This document shows, in pieces, positions 61,001 to 64,000 of a stretch of DNA of 64,000 bases (positions are counted from its first letter, which is position 1; each line of letters begins with the position of its first letter). The notes beneath the pieces are model-generated. The model did not search any database and had not been told where the DNA came from. It worked only from the letters and a program-made list of their open reading frames with translations. Both the position numbers and the translations under genes were made by a program. The DNA comes from Arcuatula senhousia. Its lineage: Eukaryota; Mollusca; Bivalvia; Mytilida; Mytilidae. The stretch is from assembly GCA_963971305.1 (NCBI GenBank), contig CAXARO010000135.1, positions 34,075 to 98,074 on the forward strand. Reading direction: 5' to 3'.

Positions 61001-64000
61001 ATGAATATGATAAATATTTCGTTGAAATAAATACACACACTAACCTCGAACAAGAATTCGGATTCCAGTATTTCCATAAAACAATAAGTCTATTTGTTTA
61101 CATGTGTAACGCTTTCACCTCTGTAGAAATAGACTTCCATACCTCTGAAATAAAAAAAAACAAACTTGTAAATTTAAACTGATTATCAATCACATGTTTG
61201 TGTAATTTTTTTTTACTCAAGCGAATCAATTACTTTTAATAAAAGAGGACACGTGAACGTCATTCAATACAATTCAAATTTATGTGACCTTAAAAATCGA
61301 ATATTCCGCATATAAACACAATGCACTCGAAAAAGCATGGAAATGCTCTATCATTGATTTTTTTCAGCATCTTATTCTTTCTTCACAGTTTTTGGCATAT
61401 ATGTTTTCTATAAACTGTACGCAACAATCATCTACACGTATAACTAAATATTATTTCCGGCCACCACAGCATATAAAAATATCTTTGCATGGAAACCTAG
61501 GCCTATATGTGCATATGTGCATAAGCACCTAACTCTATATTTGCATGACCACCTAGGCCTATAAGTGCATGGCCACCTTGGCCTATATGGGCATCACCAC
61601 CTTGGTCTATAAGGCCATCTAAGCATTAACGCGCATGGCCACCTAAGCCTATATAGGCATCACCACCTAGGTCTATATGACAACTAAGGCCATAACGCGC
61701 ATATAAGTGCATATCAAACAATACAAATAAAATGCAAAACATTATCAGTATAAAGTTTCGAACTCGAAATGTCCGTTCCCTAGCATGGATATCAAAATAA
61801 TGAGAATGAGTAACGGAAACTTCGGTCTATGTCATCAGCTAATGCGAGTAGCAGGGTTTTTATACAAACACACACCAGTATTTTCTGGTGTAATCTTATT
61901 TTGAAAAGTCACTGATTTCTTTTCCAAAACGATTAATAAGTTCACATGGTCATATTCCATCTTATCCACAACCACCTTATTCTATTGCTATTATGCTTTT
62001 ATATAGATACTTTTCATCGGAGCCTTGGTGTGTTACAGCTCGTTTTTGTTGATTGAACTAGATTTCAAAAATGTCAAGTCCATAGGAATTTACGAATGGA
62101 TAGTTTACATTTGGCTATTTGGAGATATAATAGAGGAATACAGAGGGGTGAGTAGAGGTTTTCTTGCATTTTGATTTGCAGAATTCACTACTTCAATTAG
62201 GTTTAAGTTGGGCTCTTATCTCATTGGTTACAAATACAGAAAGCTGAGGTAGGTATCGTACCAGCCCAATGTAGCATGCATCCAGGTACAAACAAACATT
62301 GAATGAGATACATGTATTGATAAACTTAAAGAGAAAAAACTTAAATTTCTAAGTAATTAACTGTCTTACATGTACAGTATTAGTTTAGTGACATTGTTTA
62401 TATGCTGCCCTTATAAAGTTTTATGTTGGAAATGTTGGAAAGTTGTCTTTGCTTATACGTTAAATCATTTACTATTGCTAATTAAACTAACATCCACTAT
62501 ATAATACTGTTGTTTTTATTCCAAATACCTTTGTTTCTTTAGAATTTCAAATTCTTCGTTTGGCGCACCAGCAGTACTAGAAATTGAAAAGAGTGAATTT
62601 ATTATCATATTGCAAGGTCATTTATTTTGGCACATATTCCATATTCTTTCGTTTTTAATATGATTTCAAACTATTTGAATTTATAAAAAGAAATTTACTG
62701 ATAAGGTTTTTGAATTGTGTTTACTTATTTTTTTTTCTTTTTATTTTCTCATAGATACTTCCATGGAATGAAGATGCTATAAAAAGCAAATTTTTGCAGA
62801 GAGATAATACTAAAATGGGAATGACTCAGTCAATTAGCTACAGACTTAAACGATACTTTTATGACTTTTGGAACTTTTTAGACTTTTTTTCGTATTTCAT
62901 TACAATTTCTGCTATATTAGTTCGGTTTTTATACCAGGACTCAAGGCAGTACAGTCCTTTAGCTAGACGATTGTACAGTCTAAGTCTAGCAACCATGTAT
63001 ATGAGGTTTCTACATGCTGTCTTGATGTCAAGAAAACTTGGACCTAAAATCATAATGATTAAGGAAATGGTGAGTGATCTGTAAATCGTTAATATTGTGC
63101 ATTTGCTTAAAAAGGTTTTTTTTATAACAGAATTTAAGAACCAACAAATAAAAATAGTTAAAAAAAAATCAGCCCGGTTAATGTTATGAATGGTTTGTAT
63201 AGGTCACAAGAGTCTCAACACATATCCAATTCAATAATCCAAAAATGTCTTAAACCGTAAGATCTTGTCGGATGCAATAATGCAAGACTTTTTTTAACAA
63301 TTAATTTCTTTTAAAAACTATAACAAAATTAACTATTTAGTTTTGTACGCTGATATCTGGTTGGTCATTTCAAATTAATCAACCTTTGATTTACAGTACA
63401 ATATTAATAGGTGTCATGTGACATGTGGACACATTTGAAAGCACAATTTATCAAGTCAAGACAAGTTTTGTTAAGAACCTTGCAATTGAAGTCGTTTTAA
63501 TCAATTTTGAATAGTTTGCATTATATGTGTGCCTGGGGTCAACAACTTAAAAATATTTAGTAAAAAAGTAAAAATGATGTAAAGTTCCTCTTTGATAAAA
63601 GCTTCCTGTTTCCTTTCCAAGGTTGTAAATTTTTTCGTATAATGGGTGATTTCTTCTCGTCAATAATAACTCATTATGATGACATTTAAAAATTTACACT
63701 AAAACATGAATACATACAACATACGAAATATTGCAGTCTATAGCAACATTTTTAAAATGAAAAGTATATTCGCAAGTATGTACTCATGAACTTAATCAAT
63801 ATATCTTATCGTAGGGAGTTAATTAACTTCATTTACATTTTTAACAGTTGAAGGAACTATTTCGTTTCTTTGGTATTTTGTTTGTGTTTATGGTGGGAGT
63901 TGGTGTGTTGTACCATGCAAATATGTATCCAGCTCATTATGACATGTGGAATACCCATGACTGGACGTATTGGAGAATTTGGAAAATTATATACATACCT
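12811..64000 (+). CDS. TRPM-family cation channel gene, 17-exon model, open at both ends
   Basis: Composite model of a melastatin-type TRP channel, a tetrameric plasma-membrane cation channel. Exons: 12811-13018, 13761-13915, 16528-16750, 20225-20390, 20634-20745, 23978-24158, 24716-24759 (tentative), 25795-26106, 28919-29038, 42837-42954, 44834-44956, 47171-47270, 57967-58198, 59625-59717, 62007-62147, 62755-63069, 63848-64000. Together they make 2796 nt, 932 codons, with no stop; each intron is GT-AG and each phase pair closes. Recognition rests on the N-terminal block with RLVLSVVGD, the block VLVIVVEGD followed by GSGKAADLIAD, the pre-S1 LDFIAH block, and LGPKIIMIKEM after S4. S6, TRP helix and any C-terminal enzyme domain lie beyond the window, so TRPM2-like versus other subfamilies cannot be decided. 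The first exon is not certain, since the 12811 exon begins inside the SLOG domain. Confidence 0.9.
13019..13760 (+). other. TRPM intron, no inserted element recognised
   Basis: Intron between two TRPM exons; open frames on the minus strand here are short and lack recognisable motifs. Confidence 0.6.
13761..13915 (+). CDS. TRPM exon b: SLOG domain
   Basis: Enters in phase 1 after CTTTTTAAAG and leaves in phase 0 at TCG|GTATGT. It encodes DCLILHKGSDEKVSTLVREA, corresponding to the family segment that normally reads like AWILTGGT..GV...VGEAV. The usual glycine-rich TGG turn is replaced here by LHKGSD, a divergence worth noting because this loop lines the nucleotide-binding pocket in channels where the SLOG domain binds ligand. 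Confidence 0.8.
14170..14660 (+). pseudogene. Decayed reverse transcriptase relic
   Basis: In alternating frames it still reads LLADLLLHSYGR, FRYIDDVLSQNNPVFGTF (the catalytic YIDD box), KLYDKRDDFNFQIVN, SDPAYES, and LKDNLLTQGYVA, in the order found in the intact open frame at 30138-31070. Several frameshifts and stops. It is a different, older sublineage, to judge by words such as LLTQGYVAPR. Confidence 0.75.
14890..15225 (-). repeat. R1 repeat copy (minus)
   Basis: Minus-orientation copy of R1 with GAAGCAAAGAGGCACCAATGG, CACGAACGAACAACACAAAG and GTGCTCCGGAAAAGTAA. It directly adjoins the hammerhead array. Confidence 0.6.
15317..15382 (-). ncRNA. Type I hammerhead ribozyme, copy 1
   Basis: Read 5'-3' on the minus strand: stem I strand AUGCUA, core CUGAUGA, stem II GAGG-UUACU-CCUU, GAAA, stem III AUA-UCGA-UAU, then A and the other stem I strand UAGCAU (6 perfect pairs). 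A second helix GGUUUAA/UUAACC closes stem I beyond an internal loop, as in natural type I hammerheads with loop-loop contacts. Catalytic G8 and G12 and the A15.1-U16.1 pair are present; H17 is A. Predicted cleavage lies between 15336 and 15335 on the minus strand. The base of stem II is a G-U pair and stem III is only 3 bp. Confidence 0.85.
15699..15764 (-). ncRNA. Type I hammerhead ribozyme, copy 2
   Basis: Identical to copy 1 through the core and stems. One substitution in the distal stem I helix (UUGACC instead of UUAACC) turns a U-A pair into a U-G wobble, so pairing is kept. Exactly 382 bp from copy 1. Confidence 0.85.
16081..16146 (-). ncRNA. Type I hammerhead ribozyme, copy 3
   Basis: Same core, stems and predicted cleavage site as copy 1, 382 bp beyond copy 2. 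Confidence 0.85.
16528..16750 (+). CDS. TRPM exon c: lysine-rich insert and SLOG continuation
   Basis: Phase 0 entry after ATATACAG; the exon opens with a lysine-rich linker (KKAKIGKKK) and continues to YRTFQANLLQKLSEIYVPFV and ELEEKE. A strong GTAAGA donor at 16751 is chosen over simple read-through (the frame stays open to 16860) because the resulting phase 1 end joins the next exon in frame to give EEKEKFLMRIPVLVIVV, as expected for TRPM. Confidence 0.8.
17022..19484. mobile_element. Candidate 2.46-kb element with imperfect inverted ends
   Basis: Left end TACAGTGCGTGTATGGTAAA then AGCTTCCCA; right end, reversed, TACAGTTCCTGTATAGTAGA then AGCTTCCCA. CCAT-rich simple sequence lies next to both ends (17060-17150 and 19250-19450). 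No target duplication could be fixed. Internal part holds a two-copy repeat of about 318 bp (18590-19230). No transposase frame. It sits in the intron between 16750 and 20225. Confidence 0.5.
18590..19235. repeat. Two-copy tandem repeat, about 318 bp, each with internal half units
   Basis: GGGTTTAGGAGGAGTTG recurs at about 18642, 18817, 18960 and 19135, and TAGGCGAATGGCTAAGTCCA at about 18682 and 19000. A purine-rich ACGGAAGGACGGA tract closes each unit. Confidence 0.6.
19700..20025 (-). repeat. Retroelement 3'-tail repeat R5, copy 1
   Basis: Shares GTGGGTTAAACCAGGTTTTATG, a GCAATGGTCCTGGTAC-like segment and ATAGGGATATTGAG with copies at 29565-29790, 29890-30110, 35283-35500 and, diverged, 59790-59960. 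The copy at 29890-30110 directly follows the reverse transcriptase frame on the minus strand, so R5 is probably that element's 3' untranslated tail. Confidence 0.6.
20225..20390 (+). CDS. TRPM exon d: SLOG core (VVEG and GSGKAADL motifs)
   Basis: Follows a TTTGTTGTAG acceptor. Encodes FLMRIPVLVIVVEGDLETLD and, about 20 residues on, ILKGSGKAADLIADCLQEG. These correspond to the two most conserved TRPM N-terminal motifs (VVEGG..T and GSGRAAD). One family glycine (VVEGG) is an aspartate here. Ends in phase 2 at AG|GTTGGT. Confidence 0.92.
20634..20745 (+). CDS. TRPM exon e
   Basis: Phase 2 entry after TATTTTAG, phase 0 exit at TAC|GTATGT. Encodes SDEAITELIPLLFGICFRN and an amphipathic helix to QKHRHY. 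Position and helical character fit the alpha-helical stretch that follows the SLOG fold in TRPMs. Confidence 0.8.
20950..22205 (+). repeat. Three diverged copies of a local repeat
   Basis: Copies at about 20955-21200, 21335-21510 (continuing after an insertion at 21786-21835) and 21985-22200 share GCATTTTGAACATCTTTTGAATTG-type sequence, CTGCTGATGAGGAAT, ACATATGTGTTGTGGTCTCATG and GGAGTTAGTAGAACAAT. The second copy is split by the solo retrozyme core. Confidence 0.6.
21511..21785 (+). mobile_element. Solo retrozyme core, hammerhead decayed
   Basis: Diverged copy of the 313-bp core of the array at 15288, in the opposite orientation, beginning GTCAGACTTGCCTGAC and ending GGTATTTGTAAT. It interrupts a local repeat whose uninterrupted copy reads GGAGTTTGTCTTTTATGCC. 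The stem I 5' strand and CUGAUGA box are missing; the ATATCGAT-like and CATATCC segments remain. Confidence 0.7.
22314..22390 (+). repeat. tRNA-derived SINE head (candidate)
   Basis: Contains an A-box-like TGGTCTAGAGG and, about 35 bp on, a B-box-like CGTTCAAATCCC, in tRNA spacing, followed by CAGTGGGAACTACG. Arms do not fold into a convincing functional tRNA, so a tRNA-derived SINE fragment is more likely. Confidence 0.4.
22590..23050 (+). pseudogene. Penelope-like element 3' end with GIY-YIG endonuclease remnant
   Basis: One frame reads CISCKRCNDFVYVGETSDNL followed by RHLLNLSLIRTR, KPDPVAIHFY, SVDDYEIVGLEKK; after one frameshift it continues YRHTIEKLWMQKLPTN. The CxxC..C, YVGET and E..WM.KL boxes are those of the GIY-YIG endonuclease of Penelope-like retroelements. 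No reverse transcriptase precedes it, so the copy is 5'-truncated. A hammerhead-like CTGATGA...GAAA hairpin at 22968-23000 follows. Confidence 0.8.
22968..23000 (+). ncRNA. Hammerhead-like hairpin at Penelope-like 3' end
   Basis: CTGATGA, then GGCCG...CGGTC pairing, then GAAA. The related copy at 59264-59295 has GACCGG...CCGGTC, so the stem covaries (G-U to A-U). One extra A lies at the stem base, and I could not find stems I and III, so activity is unproven. Penelope-like elements are known to carry hammerhead motifs. Confidence 0.4.
23978..24158 (+). CDS. TRPM exon f: VNIFDIN segment plus non-family insert
   Basis: Phase 0 entry after TTAATAG. Starts VNIFDINKRADAEFSDAVV, which matches the family's (I)TVFD segment followed by a helix (AILKALLK type). 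The rest (AWSHSTEEHERPVKS to EEDTVPDF) is not something I recognise from vertebrate TRPMs and begins an apparent lineage-specific insertion that continues over the next two exons. Ends in phase 1 before GTATTT. Confidence 0.82.
24716..24759 (+). CDS. Tentative 44-nt TRPM micro-exon
   Basis: After a pyrimidine-rich acceptor (CTTTCTTTCATG...TTTTAG) a 44-nt stretch reads E-SFVMAVLDHLKIKT. It accepts the phase 1 end of the preceding exon and ends in phase 0 at ACT|GTGAAT, matching the phase 0 start of the exon at 25795. Both flanking phases fit, which supports it, but the donor is weak. The alternative is that 24158 splices directly to 25826 (acceptor ATTATAG), which is also in frame. Confidence 0.5.
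24776..25798 (+). mobile_element. Non-autonomous DNA transposon T1, copy 2, at a TRPM splice site
   Basis: 1023 bp from CAGTCCAAAAACGG to GATATTAGACTG, flanked by CATA on both sides (24772-24775 and 25799-25802). It is homologous along its length to 11107-12198, with an internal deletion near 25565. Its last bases (TTAG|ACTG) coincide with the apparent 3' splice site of the exon at 25795. No transposase frame. Confidence 0.8.
25795..26106 (+). CDS. TRPM exon h, beginning at a transposon end
   Basis: Encodes about 104 residues: TAYEFGLDIIDKIRTLDNK, a Ser/Asn/Val-rich linker, then DSLTPASLTLYFYIAYQFIQ and QEKKKRTY, ending at TAT|GTAAAT. The acceptor TTAG and first coding bases ACTG are the last bases of the DNA transposon at 24776-25798. 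I do not recognise the sequence from vertebrate TRPMs; placement rests on frame continuity on both sides. An internal acceptor at 25825 would give a shorter exon starting at 25826. Confidence 0.75.
26107..27285 (+). other. TRPM intron, no inserted element recognised
   Basis: AT-rich; nothing recognised beyond intronic sequence. Confidence 0.4.
27290..27870 (-). pseudogene. Decayed open frame of unknown type
   Basis: Minus-strand coding-like sequence broken by a few stops: EIPEWLKEHPESLTKELD, DTKSEKSDDLSEDQETFPGE, then in another frame EADRKNLPLYRKALKNRYV, MLQMDVARNPIHN, ETAKILKDYEDFEYEDSLK and FDERIEKFKPAEEKEKD. Most stops are TAA where CAA or GAA would fit. It is rich in Lys/Glu and helical. 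I do not recognise the family; it may be a transposon ORF remnant or a retrocopy. Confidence 0.5.
28195..28800 (+). repeat. R2/R4-type repeat fragment
   Basis: Starts with a diverged GGGTAATGTGAGATATTACCATCACTTGGCG-type end and contains AAGTTGTCAGATGATCCC and AGAGAAAAGCTGTTGCTTG, as in the R2 array at 54.9 kb. Non-coding. Confidence 0.55.
28919..29038 (+). CDS. TRPM exon i: start of MHR3-type helical repeats
   Basis: Phase 0 on both sides (acceptor TATTGTAG, donor AAA|GTAATT). Encodes NFKILLKQAIVANRVDYVKV and VLLQERGVEFDRKHFPYLYYK. The ALAWNRVDIA-like pattern of TRPM MHR3 is clear as AIVANRVDYVKVLL. Confidence 0.88.
29343..29505 (+). repeat. Inverted partner of the repeat at 41046-41213
   Basis: About 165 bp that closely matches the reverse complement of 41046-41213 (shared GAAAATCGGATAAGGAACAT and TAAGGTATGCTTTCTTTTGT). 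Both lie in the same 13.8-kb TRPM intron, about 11.5 kb apart. Confidence 0.65.
29565..29790 (-). repeat. R5 retroelement-tail repeat, copy 2
   Basis: Contains CGCAATGGTCCTGACTTGGT, GGTGGGTTAAACCAGG and CGCCAAACCTCCCTCTTCC; nearly identical to 35283-35500. Confidence 0.65.
29890..31080 (-). mobile_element. 5'-truncated retroelement: RT frame plus R5 tail
   Basis: On the minus strand the open reverse transcriptase frame (31070-30138) is followed by R5 sequence (30110-29930). No sequence homologous to an RT N-terminus or an endonuclease domain was seen upstream of 31070, so the copy is 5'-truncated. Confidence 0.65.
30138..31070 (-). CDS. Reverse transcriptase (probably Penelope-like), 310 codons
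   Basis: Uninterrupted frame. RT boxes in order: FDFSTLYTTLPHEKL near residue 28 (motif A-like), FLIDNIFVTFGGEIFQQQIG then GIPMGTNCAP near residues 92-120, FRYIDDVLSINN near residue 155 (catalytic YIDD), then FTSFLDLHLEF, TKIYDKRDDFNF and AYGVYISQLIRYAR. The first ATG lies just before the first RT box, so the N-terminal part is missing. No GIY-YIG domain follows. The motif style resembles Penelope-like RTs, but I am not certain of the clade. The lack of stops over 310 codons marks a fairly recent insertion. It is antisense to TRPM and intronic. Confidence 0.8.
   Translation of the reverse strand: MWILKNSKDLLDHFKSRSFSEVHSLKTFDFSTLYTTLPHEKLKCRLKKLLEKAFSNSRNCVVLGYNSTFFSKTSFKDKICYTLEQVCSMLDFLIDNIFVTFGGEIFQQQIGIPMGTNCAPLLADLFLYSYETEFLQGLAKNKKMKEARSFNLTFRYIDDVLSINNTSFGSWIPSIYAPELEIKETTESNCFTSFLDLHLEFDPGGHLSTKIYDKRDDFNFRIINFPNLQSNIPTSPAYGVYISQLIRYARACTQFTDFLIRHRFLRDRLLKQGYKKIRLIRSLKKFFLRYQPLVEKFKIELKDMIVNCFN
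31520..31581 (+). ncRNA. Degenerate hammerhead-like motif
   Basis: Homologous to 31880-31940 with a damaged core (CGATGA for CTGATGA, GACG for GAAA). The outer CTTTTG/CAAAAG pairing is intact. Probably a fossil. Confidence 0.4.
31880..31940 (+). ncRNA. Hammerhead-like motif with intact core boxes
   Basis: CTGATGA at 31896, stem II GTCT-TGAAT-AGAC, GAAA, then a stem III-like hairpin ending CGTA, and TTTTGC (31880) pairing with GCAAAA (31935). The 10 nt between TTTTGC and CTGATGA are unpaired, so stem I is not canonical. The same layout at 31520 and 43653 shows a dispersed family. Confidence 0.55.
32123..32456. mobile_element. 334-bp MITE with TA duplication
   Basis: Ends GCTGGACCTAGAT / ATCTAGGTCCAGC in perfect inversion (13 bp), with TA on both outer sides, which fits a Tc1/mariner-type target. 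No coding capacity. A related left end may lie at about 14829. Confidence 0.7.
32657..32810. mobile_element. Short G/C-tract MITE
   Basis: GTGGCGGATC at the left and a GGATCCGTC-type end at the right, with AGGGGG near the left end and GGGGGGG/CCCCCC tracts near the right. 40177-40316 has similar GGCGGAT / ATCCGCC ends. Confidence 0.5.
33000..35130. other. TRPM intron, mostly featureless
   Basis: A 76-codon plus-strand frame (33518-33748) sits in a locally GC-richer patch and reads MDWQFSLLWISYILRDLQLG to FLERSLVDCYRQA, then stops; no family recognised and no second copy seen in the window. Nothing else identified. Confidence 0.3.
37246..38172. mobile_element. About 925-bp insertion of unknown class
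   Basis: Interrupts the repeat unit after TCTATCATTATAT and before CGATCTTTTGTAG, which are contiguous at 36460. The insert starts GCGAGCGAAGCGAAGCTCAC and includes TCTCGCGTTAGCGAGA. Ends are not clearly inverted; a CATTATAT/CATATTAT-like target duplication is possible. Confidence 0.5.
38818..38938. mobile_element. 121-bp MITE with TA duplication
   Basis: Ends TTACTCTTTTTTATTGACCG / CAACCTTGTGAATAGAATAG then AGTAA are imperfectly inverted, with TA at both sides. The empty site is visible at about 35215 (CCAATTAGCTTATAC). Confidence 0.7.
39920..41045. other. R1 fragment with a nested MITE; otherwise nothing
   Basis: 40085-40430 resembles R1 and is interrupted at 40177-40316 by a short element with GGCGGAT / ATCCGCC ends. 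The rest is AT-rich intron. Confidence 0.4.
41046..41213 (-). repeat. Inverted partner of 29343-29505
   Basis: Close reverse-complement match to 29343-29505. Confidence 0.65.
41275..41465. repeat. Short element with repeated GGCCAATACAG words
   Basis: GGCCAATACAG / CGTATTGGC words occur several times in both orientations; the centre is GC-rich. Looks like a small non-autonomous element, but ends could not be fixed. Confidence 0.35.
41670..41960 (-). repeat. R1 repeat copy (minus)
   Basis: AGGAAGAAGCAAAGAGG, ACTCAAGTCGTAACGATAG and GGTGCTCTGGAAGAGTAAGC, as in the copy at 14890. Confidence 0.6.
42837..42954 (+). CDS. TRPM exon j: hydrophilic linker
   Basis: A 118-nt open stretch entered in phase 0 after TGGTAG and ending in phase 1 at a consensus GTAAGT donor. 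Encodes SASEDSTECLLKNPNEK then EYIKEARKLCQKFLHYPR. This linker is poorly conserved in the family; support comes from the strong donor, correct phases and position. The preceding 13.8-kb intron is full of repeats. Confidence 0.75.
43653..43712 (+). ncRNA. Hammerhead-like motif, third copy
   Basis: CTTATGA (one change from CTGATGA), stem II GTCTT-GA-AAGAC, GAAA, a stem III-like ACACGCGTCAGGCGT, then AGCAAAG. Better preserved in stem III than the copies at 31.5 and 31.9 kb. G5 of the core is lost, so it is probably inactive. Confidence 0.5.
43890..44470. repeat. Self-complementary TTAATCCTAG-type array
   Basis: Words such as AATCTAGGATAAAG, AACTAAGATTAA and CTTAATCTAAGATAAAG occur in both orientations, similar in style but not in sequence to the palindrome array at 2-3.7 kb. 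Non-coding. Confidence 0.5.
44834..44956 (+). CDS. TRPM exon k: DLLIWAIFANRQDLASLFW motif
   Basis: After TGTTTCAG. Encodes KNYGKEKIDKDNSYQDLLIW followed by AIFANRQDLASLFWLKCE. This is the strongly conserved TRPM segment (DLL.WA...NR..LA...W). Leaves in phase 1 before GTAAAA. Confidence 0.92.
44957..45940. other. TRPM intron, nothing recognised
   Basis: AT-rich intronic sequence without readable element ends. Confidence 0.4.
45945..46300 (+). pseudogene. Reverse transcriptase C-terminal relic
   Basis: Reads NFTFLEGDVPFAPSYEVYIS followed by RLVRYARIYSRVSDLND, ILKQGCRYHKLAKSLF, then after a stop RISHPEFNGYVVYKARNLK. The APSYEVYISRLVRYAR block corresponds to AYGVYISQLIRYAR in the intact frame at 30138. 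Truncated at the 5' side. Confidence 0.7.
46420..46950 (+). repeat. R3 retroelement tail directly after the RT relic
   Basis: Same ordered words as 7003-7455. Its position after the RT C-terminal relic is the evidence that R3 is a retroelement 3' tail. Confidence 0.65.
47171..47270 (+). CDS. TRPM exon l: helical repeat
   Basis: After TCTTCAACAG. Encodes ETAVLASCVLKQMAAKAKDG to FNSIKEHSE, matching the family helix A.L.AS.LLK.MA..A. Phase 2 exit at GA|GTATGT. A PIF/Harbinger-like MITE begins 74 bp downstream. Confidence 0.88.
47344..47627. mobile_element. PIF/Harbinger-like MITE, 284 bp
   Basis: About 30-bp nearly perfect inverted ends (GGGACCGACCATTTAACTTG / CAAGTTAAATGGTCCGTCCC) followed by G7/C11 tracts, flanked by TTA on both sides (47341-47343 and 47628-47630). 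A TTA/TAA 3-bp target and GGG-starting ends fit PIF/Harbinger. It lies 74 bp past a TRPM exon. Confidence 0.75.
47831..48733. mobile_element. Mutator-like non-autonomous transposon, 903 bp
   Basis: Long inverted ends of about 165-175 bp starting GGCACAGGATACGGTTACGG, rich in CCGTAACAATAAGAAATTC-type inner palindromes, flanked by a 9-bp TAATTATTA on both sides (47822-47830 and 48734-48742). Long TIRs plus a 9-bp duplication fit the Mutator superfamily. The internal part encodes, on the minus strand, a short PHD-like stretch (48065-48240). Confidence 0.75.
48065..48240 (-). pseudogene. PHD-finger-like coding fragment inside the Mutator-like element
   Basis: Minus-strand frame of about 58 codons: LKIDVDVQLVIVCDGCLECF, HQKYKTRNPLIGCVACTIS, then a stop. 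The C..C..CFH.........C..C spacing resembles a PHD-type zinc finger core, but the first Cys pair and flanks are missing. It could be a captured host fragment or part of the parent element's protein. Confidence 0.4.
49080..54171. mobile_element. 5.1-kb element with TTAA duplication
   Basis: Left end GAGGCCATGTCAGAAACCAT, right end (reversed) GAGGCCCTGTCAGTAACCAT, flanked by TTAA at 49076-49079 and 54172-54175. Subterminal ATGAG..TATGGCAACG (49200-49225) and CCATGGTAACAAC (54030-54045) sequences also look inverted. TTAA targets occur in Kolobok and piggyBac transposons. No transposase frame (longest about 95 codons), so it is non-autonomous or decayed. Includes an AAATA tract near 52340 and AAGGTCAAGGTCAAA words near 50370. 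Confidence 0.6.
54405..57595 (+). repeat. R2/R4 repeats: long array of about 150-bp units
   Basis: Starts GCTCACCTTACTCGAAGGGT, then three nested starts (54405, 54648, 55993) each with CACTTGGCGTCCGTCGTCG-type sequence (at 54405 diverged to GTTAAGCGTCCG), followed by about 15-17 diverged units carrying TTTAGCTCTACAAAAGTC and TTGTCAGATGACCCCTTATA, and ends CCAGGTGAGCGATAAAGGCTCCTG. TCCG tetranucleotide tract at 54455-54482. Non-coding. Confidence 0.7.
57967..58198 (+). CDS. TRPM exon m: pre-S1 block with LDFIAH motif
   Basis: After ATTCAG. Encodes ELFEKRSIDLQTTLYEDDAE, then WDIEVSPLECAFDNVMLDFI, AHSCAQRRLNKIWYKKI and SLWDFWK. The order helix, YEDDAEYAMDLM, the cysteine-containing helix, LDFIAH and IWY is diagnostic for TRPM MHR4. 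Consensus GTAAGC donor. The preceding intron is 10.7 kb and holds at least three DNA transposons and a 2.7-kb repeat array. Confidence 0.94.
58390..58670 (+). repeat. R3 tail fragment
   Basis: GACAAAGCTTTCGTTTGTACTTG and CGTACACTTATTCCACATCTC as in 60200-60645. Confidence 0.55.
58810..59310 (-). pseudogene. Penelope-like GIY-YIG remnant bounded by inverted hammerhead-like motifs
   Basis: Minus strand between about 59190 and 58860 parallels 22640-22960: YVGETSNTLYQ-like text, SVDDY-like block, and EKLWMQK. A CTGATGA..ACCG-CGTGT-CCGAACGAAAG motif follows at 58854-58821 (minus), and a plus-oriented TTGATGA-GACCGG-CGTGT-CCGGTC-GAAA motif lies at 59264-59295. Frameshifts throughout. Confidence 0.65.
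59625..59717 (+). CDS. TRPM exon n: pre-S1 and start of S1
   Basis: Acceptor has a long T tract (TTTTTTTTTCAG); donor is TTT|GTAAGT. Encodes NGLFFGCKSNPDFRVF and SKFLFAPLTRFVLHF. The APLTRF run just before S1 is typical of TRPM. S1 begins at FVLHF and continues in the next exon. Confidence 0.9.
59790..59960 (-). repeat. Diverged R5 tail copy
   Basis: ACCAGGTTTTTTGACGCGCC and CAAACCTCAGTCTTCCATT correspond to the R5 segment at 29.7 kb. Confidence 0.5.
60200..60645 (+). repeat. R3 retroelement tail copy
   Basis: GAATCAGTAACAGCAA, TTTGATCGATTTTG, CACCACATTTTAAATGCGCC and GCGTTCACTTATTCTACATC, in the order of the 7003 and 46420 copies. Confidence 0.55.
61490..61710 (+). repeat. Minisatellite, units of about 25-35 bp
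   Basis: Repeats of CACCTAGGCCTATATGTGCA-type units with degenerate spacing. It lies in the intron before the S1-S2 exon. Confidence 0.65.
62007..62147 (+). CDS. TRPM exon o: S1 and S2
   Basis: Phase 0 on both sides. Encodes ILFIGALVCYSSFLLIELDF (rest of S1), a short loop, then YEWIVYIWLFGDIIEEYRG (S2). The EW.VY.WLF...EE pattern is the classic TRPM S2 signature. Donor GTGAGT. Confidence 0.93.
62755..63069 (+). CDS. TRPM exon p: S2-S3 linker, S3, S4 and S4-S5 linker
   Basis: Encodes a linker ending in SYRLKRYFYDFWNFLDF, S3 (LDFFSYFITISAILVRFLY), and S4 (RRLYSLSLATMYMRFLHAV) followed by LMSRKLGPKIIMIKEM. The W...D start of S3 and LGPKIIMI after S4 are family hallmarks. Entered after TTTTCTCATAG; donor ATG|GTGAGT. 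Confidence 0.95.
63070..63847 (+). other. TRPM intron, nothing recognised
   Basis: AT-rich; no element ends or coding stretch seen. Confidence 0.5.
63848..64000 (+). CDS. TRPM exon q (partial): S5 and start of pore region
   Basis: After TTTTTAACAG. Encodes LKELFRFFGILFVFMVGVGV, then LYHANMYPAHYDMWNTHD and WTYWRIWKIIYIP. S5 corresponds to the family's LFFFLFLLAVW-type helix, and WRIWKIIYIP to the pore-helix entry (family: ..IFR..YEPY). The open frame reaches the window edge; selectivity filter and S6 are not included. Confidence 0.93.
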   Translation, partial: MKELFRFFGILFVFMVGVGVLYHANMYPAHYDMWNTHDWTYWRIWKIIYIP

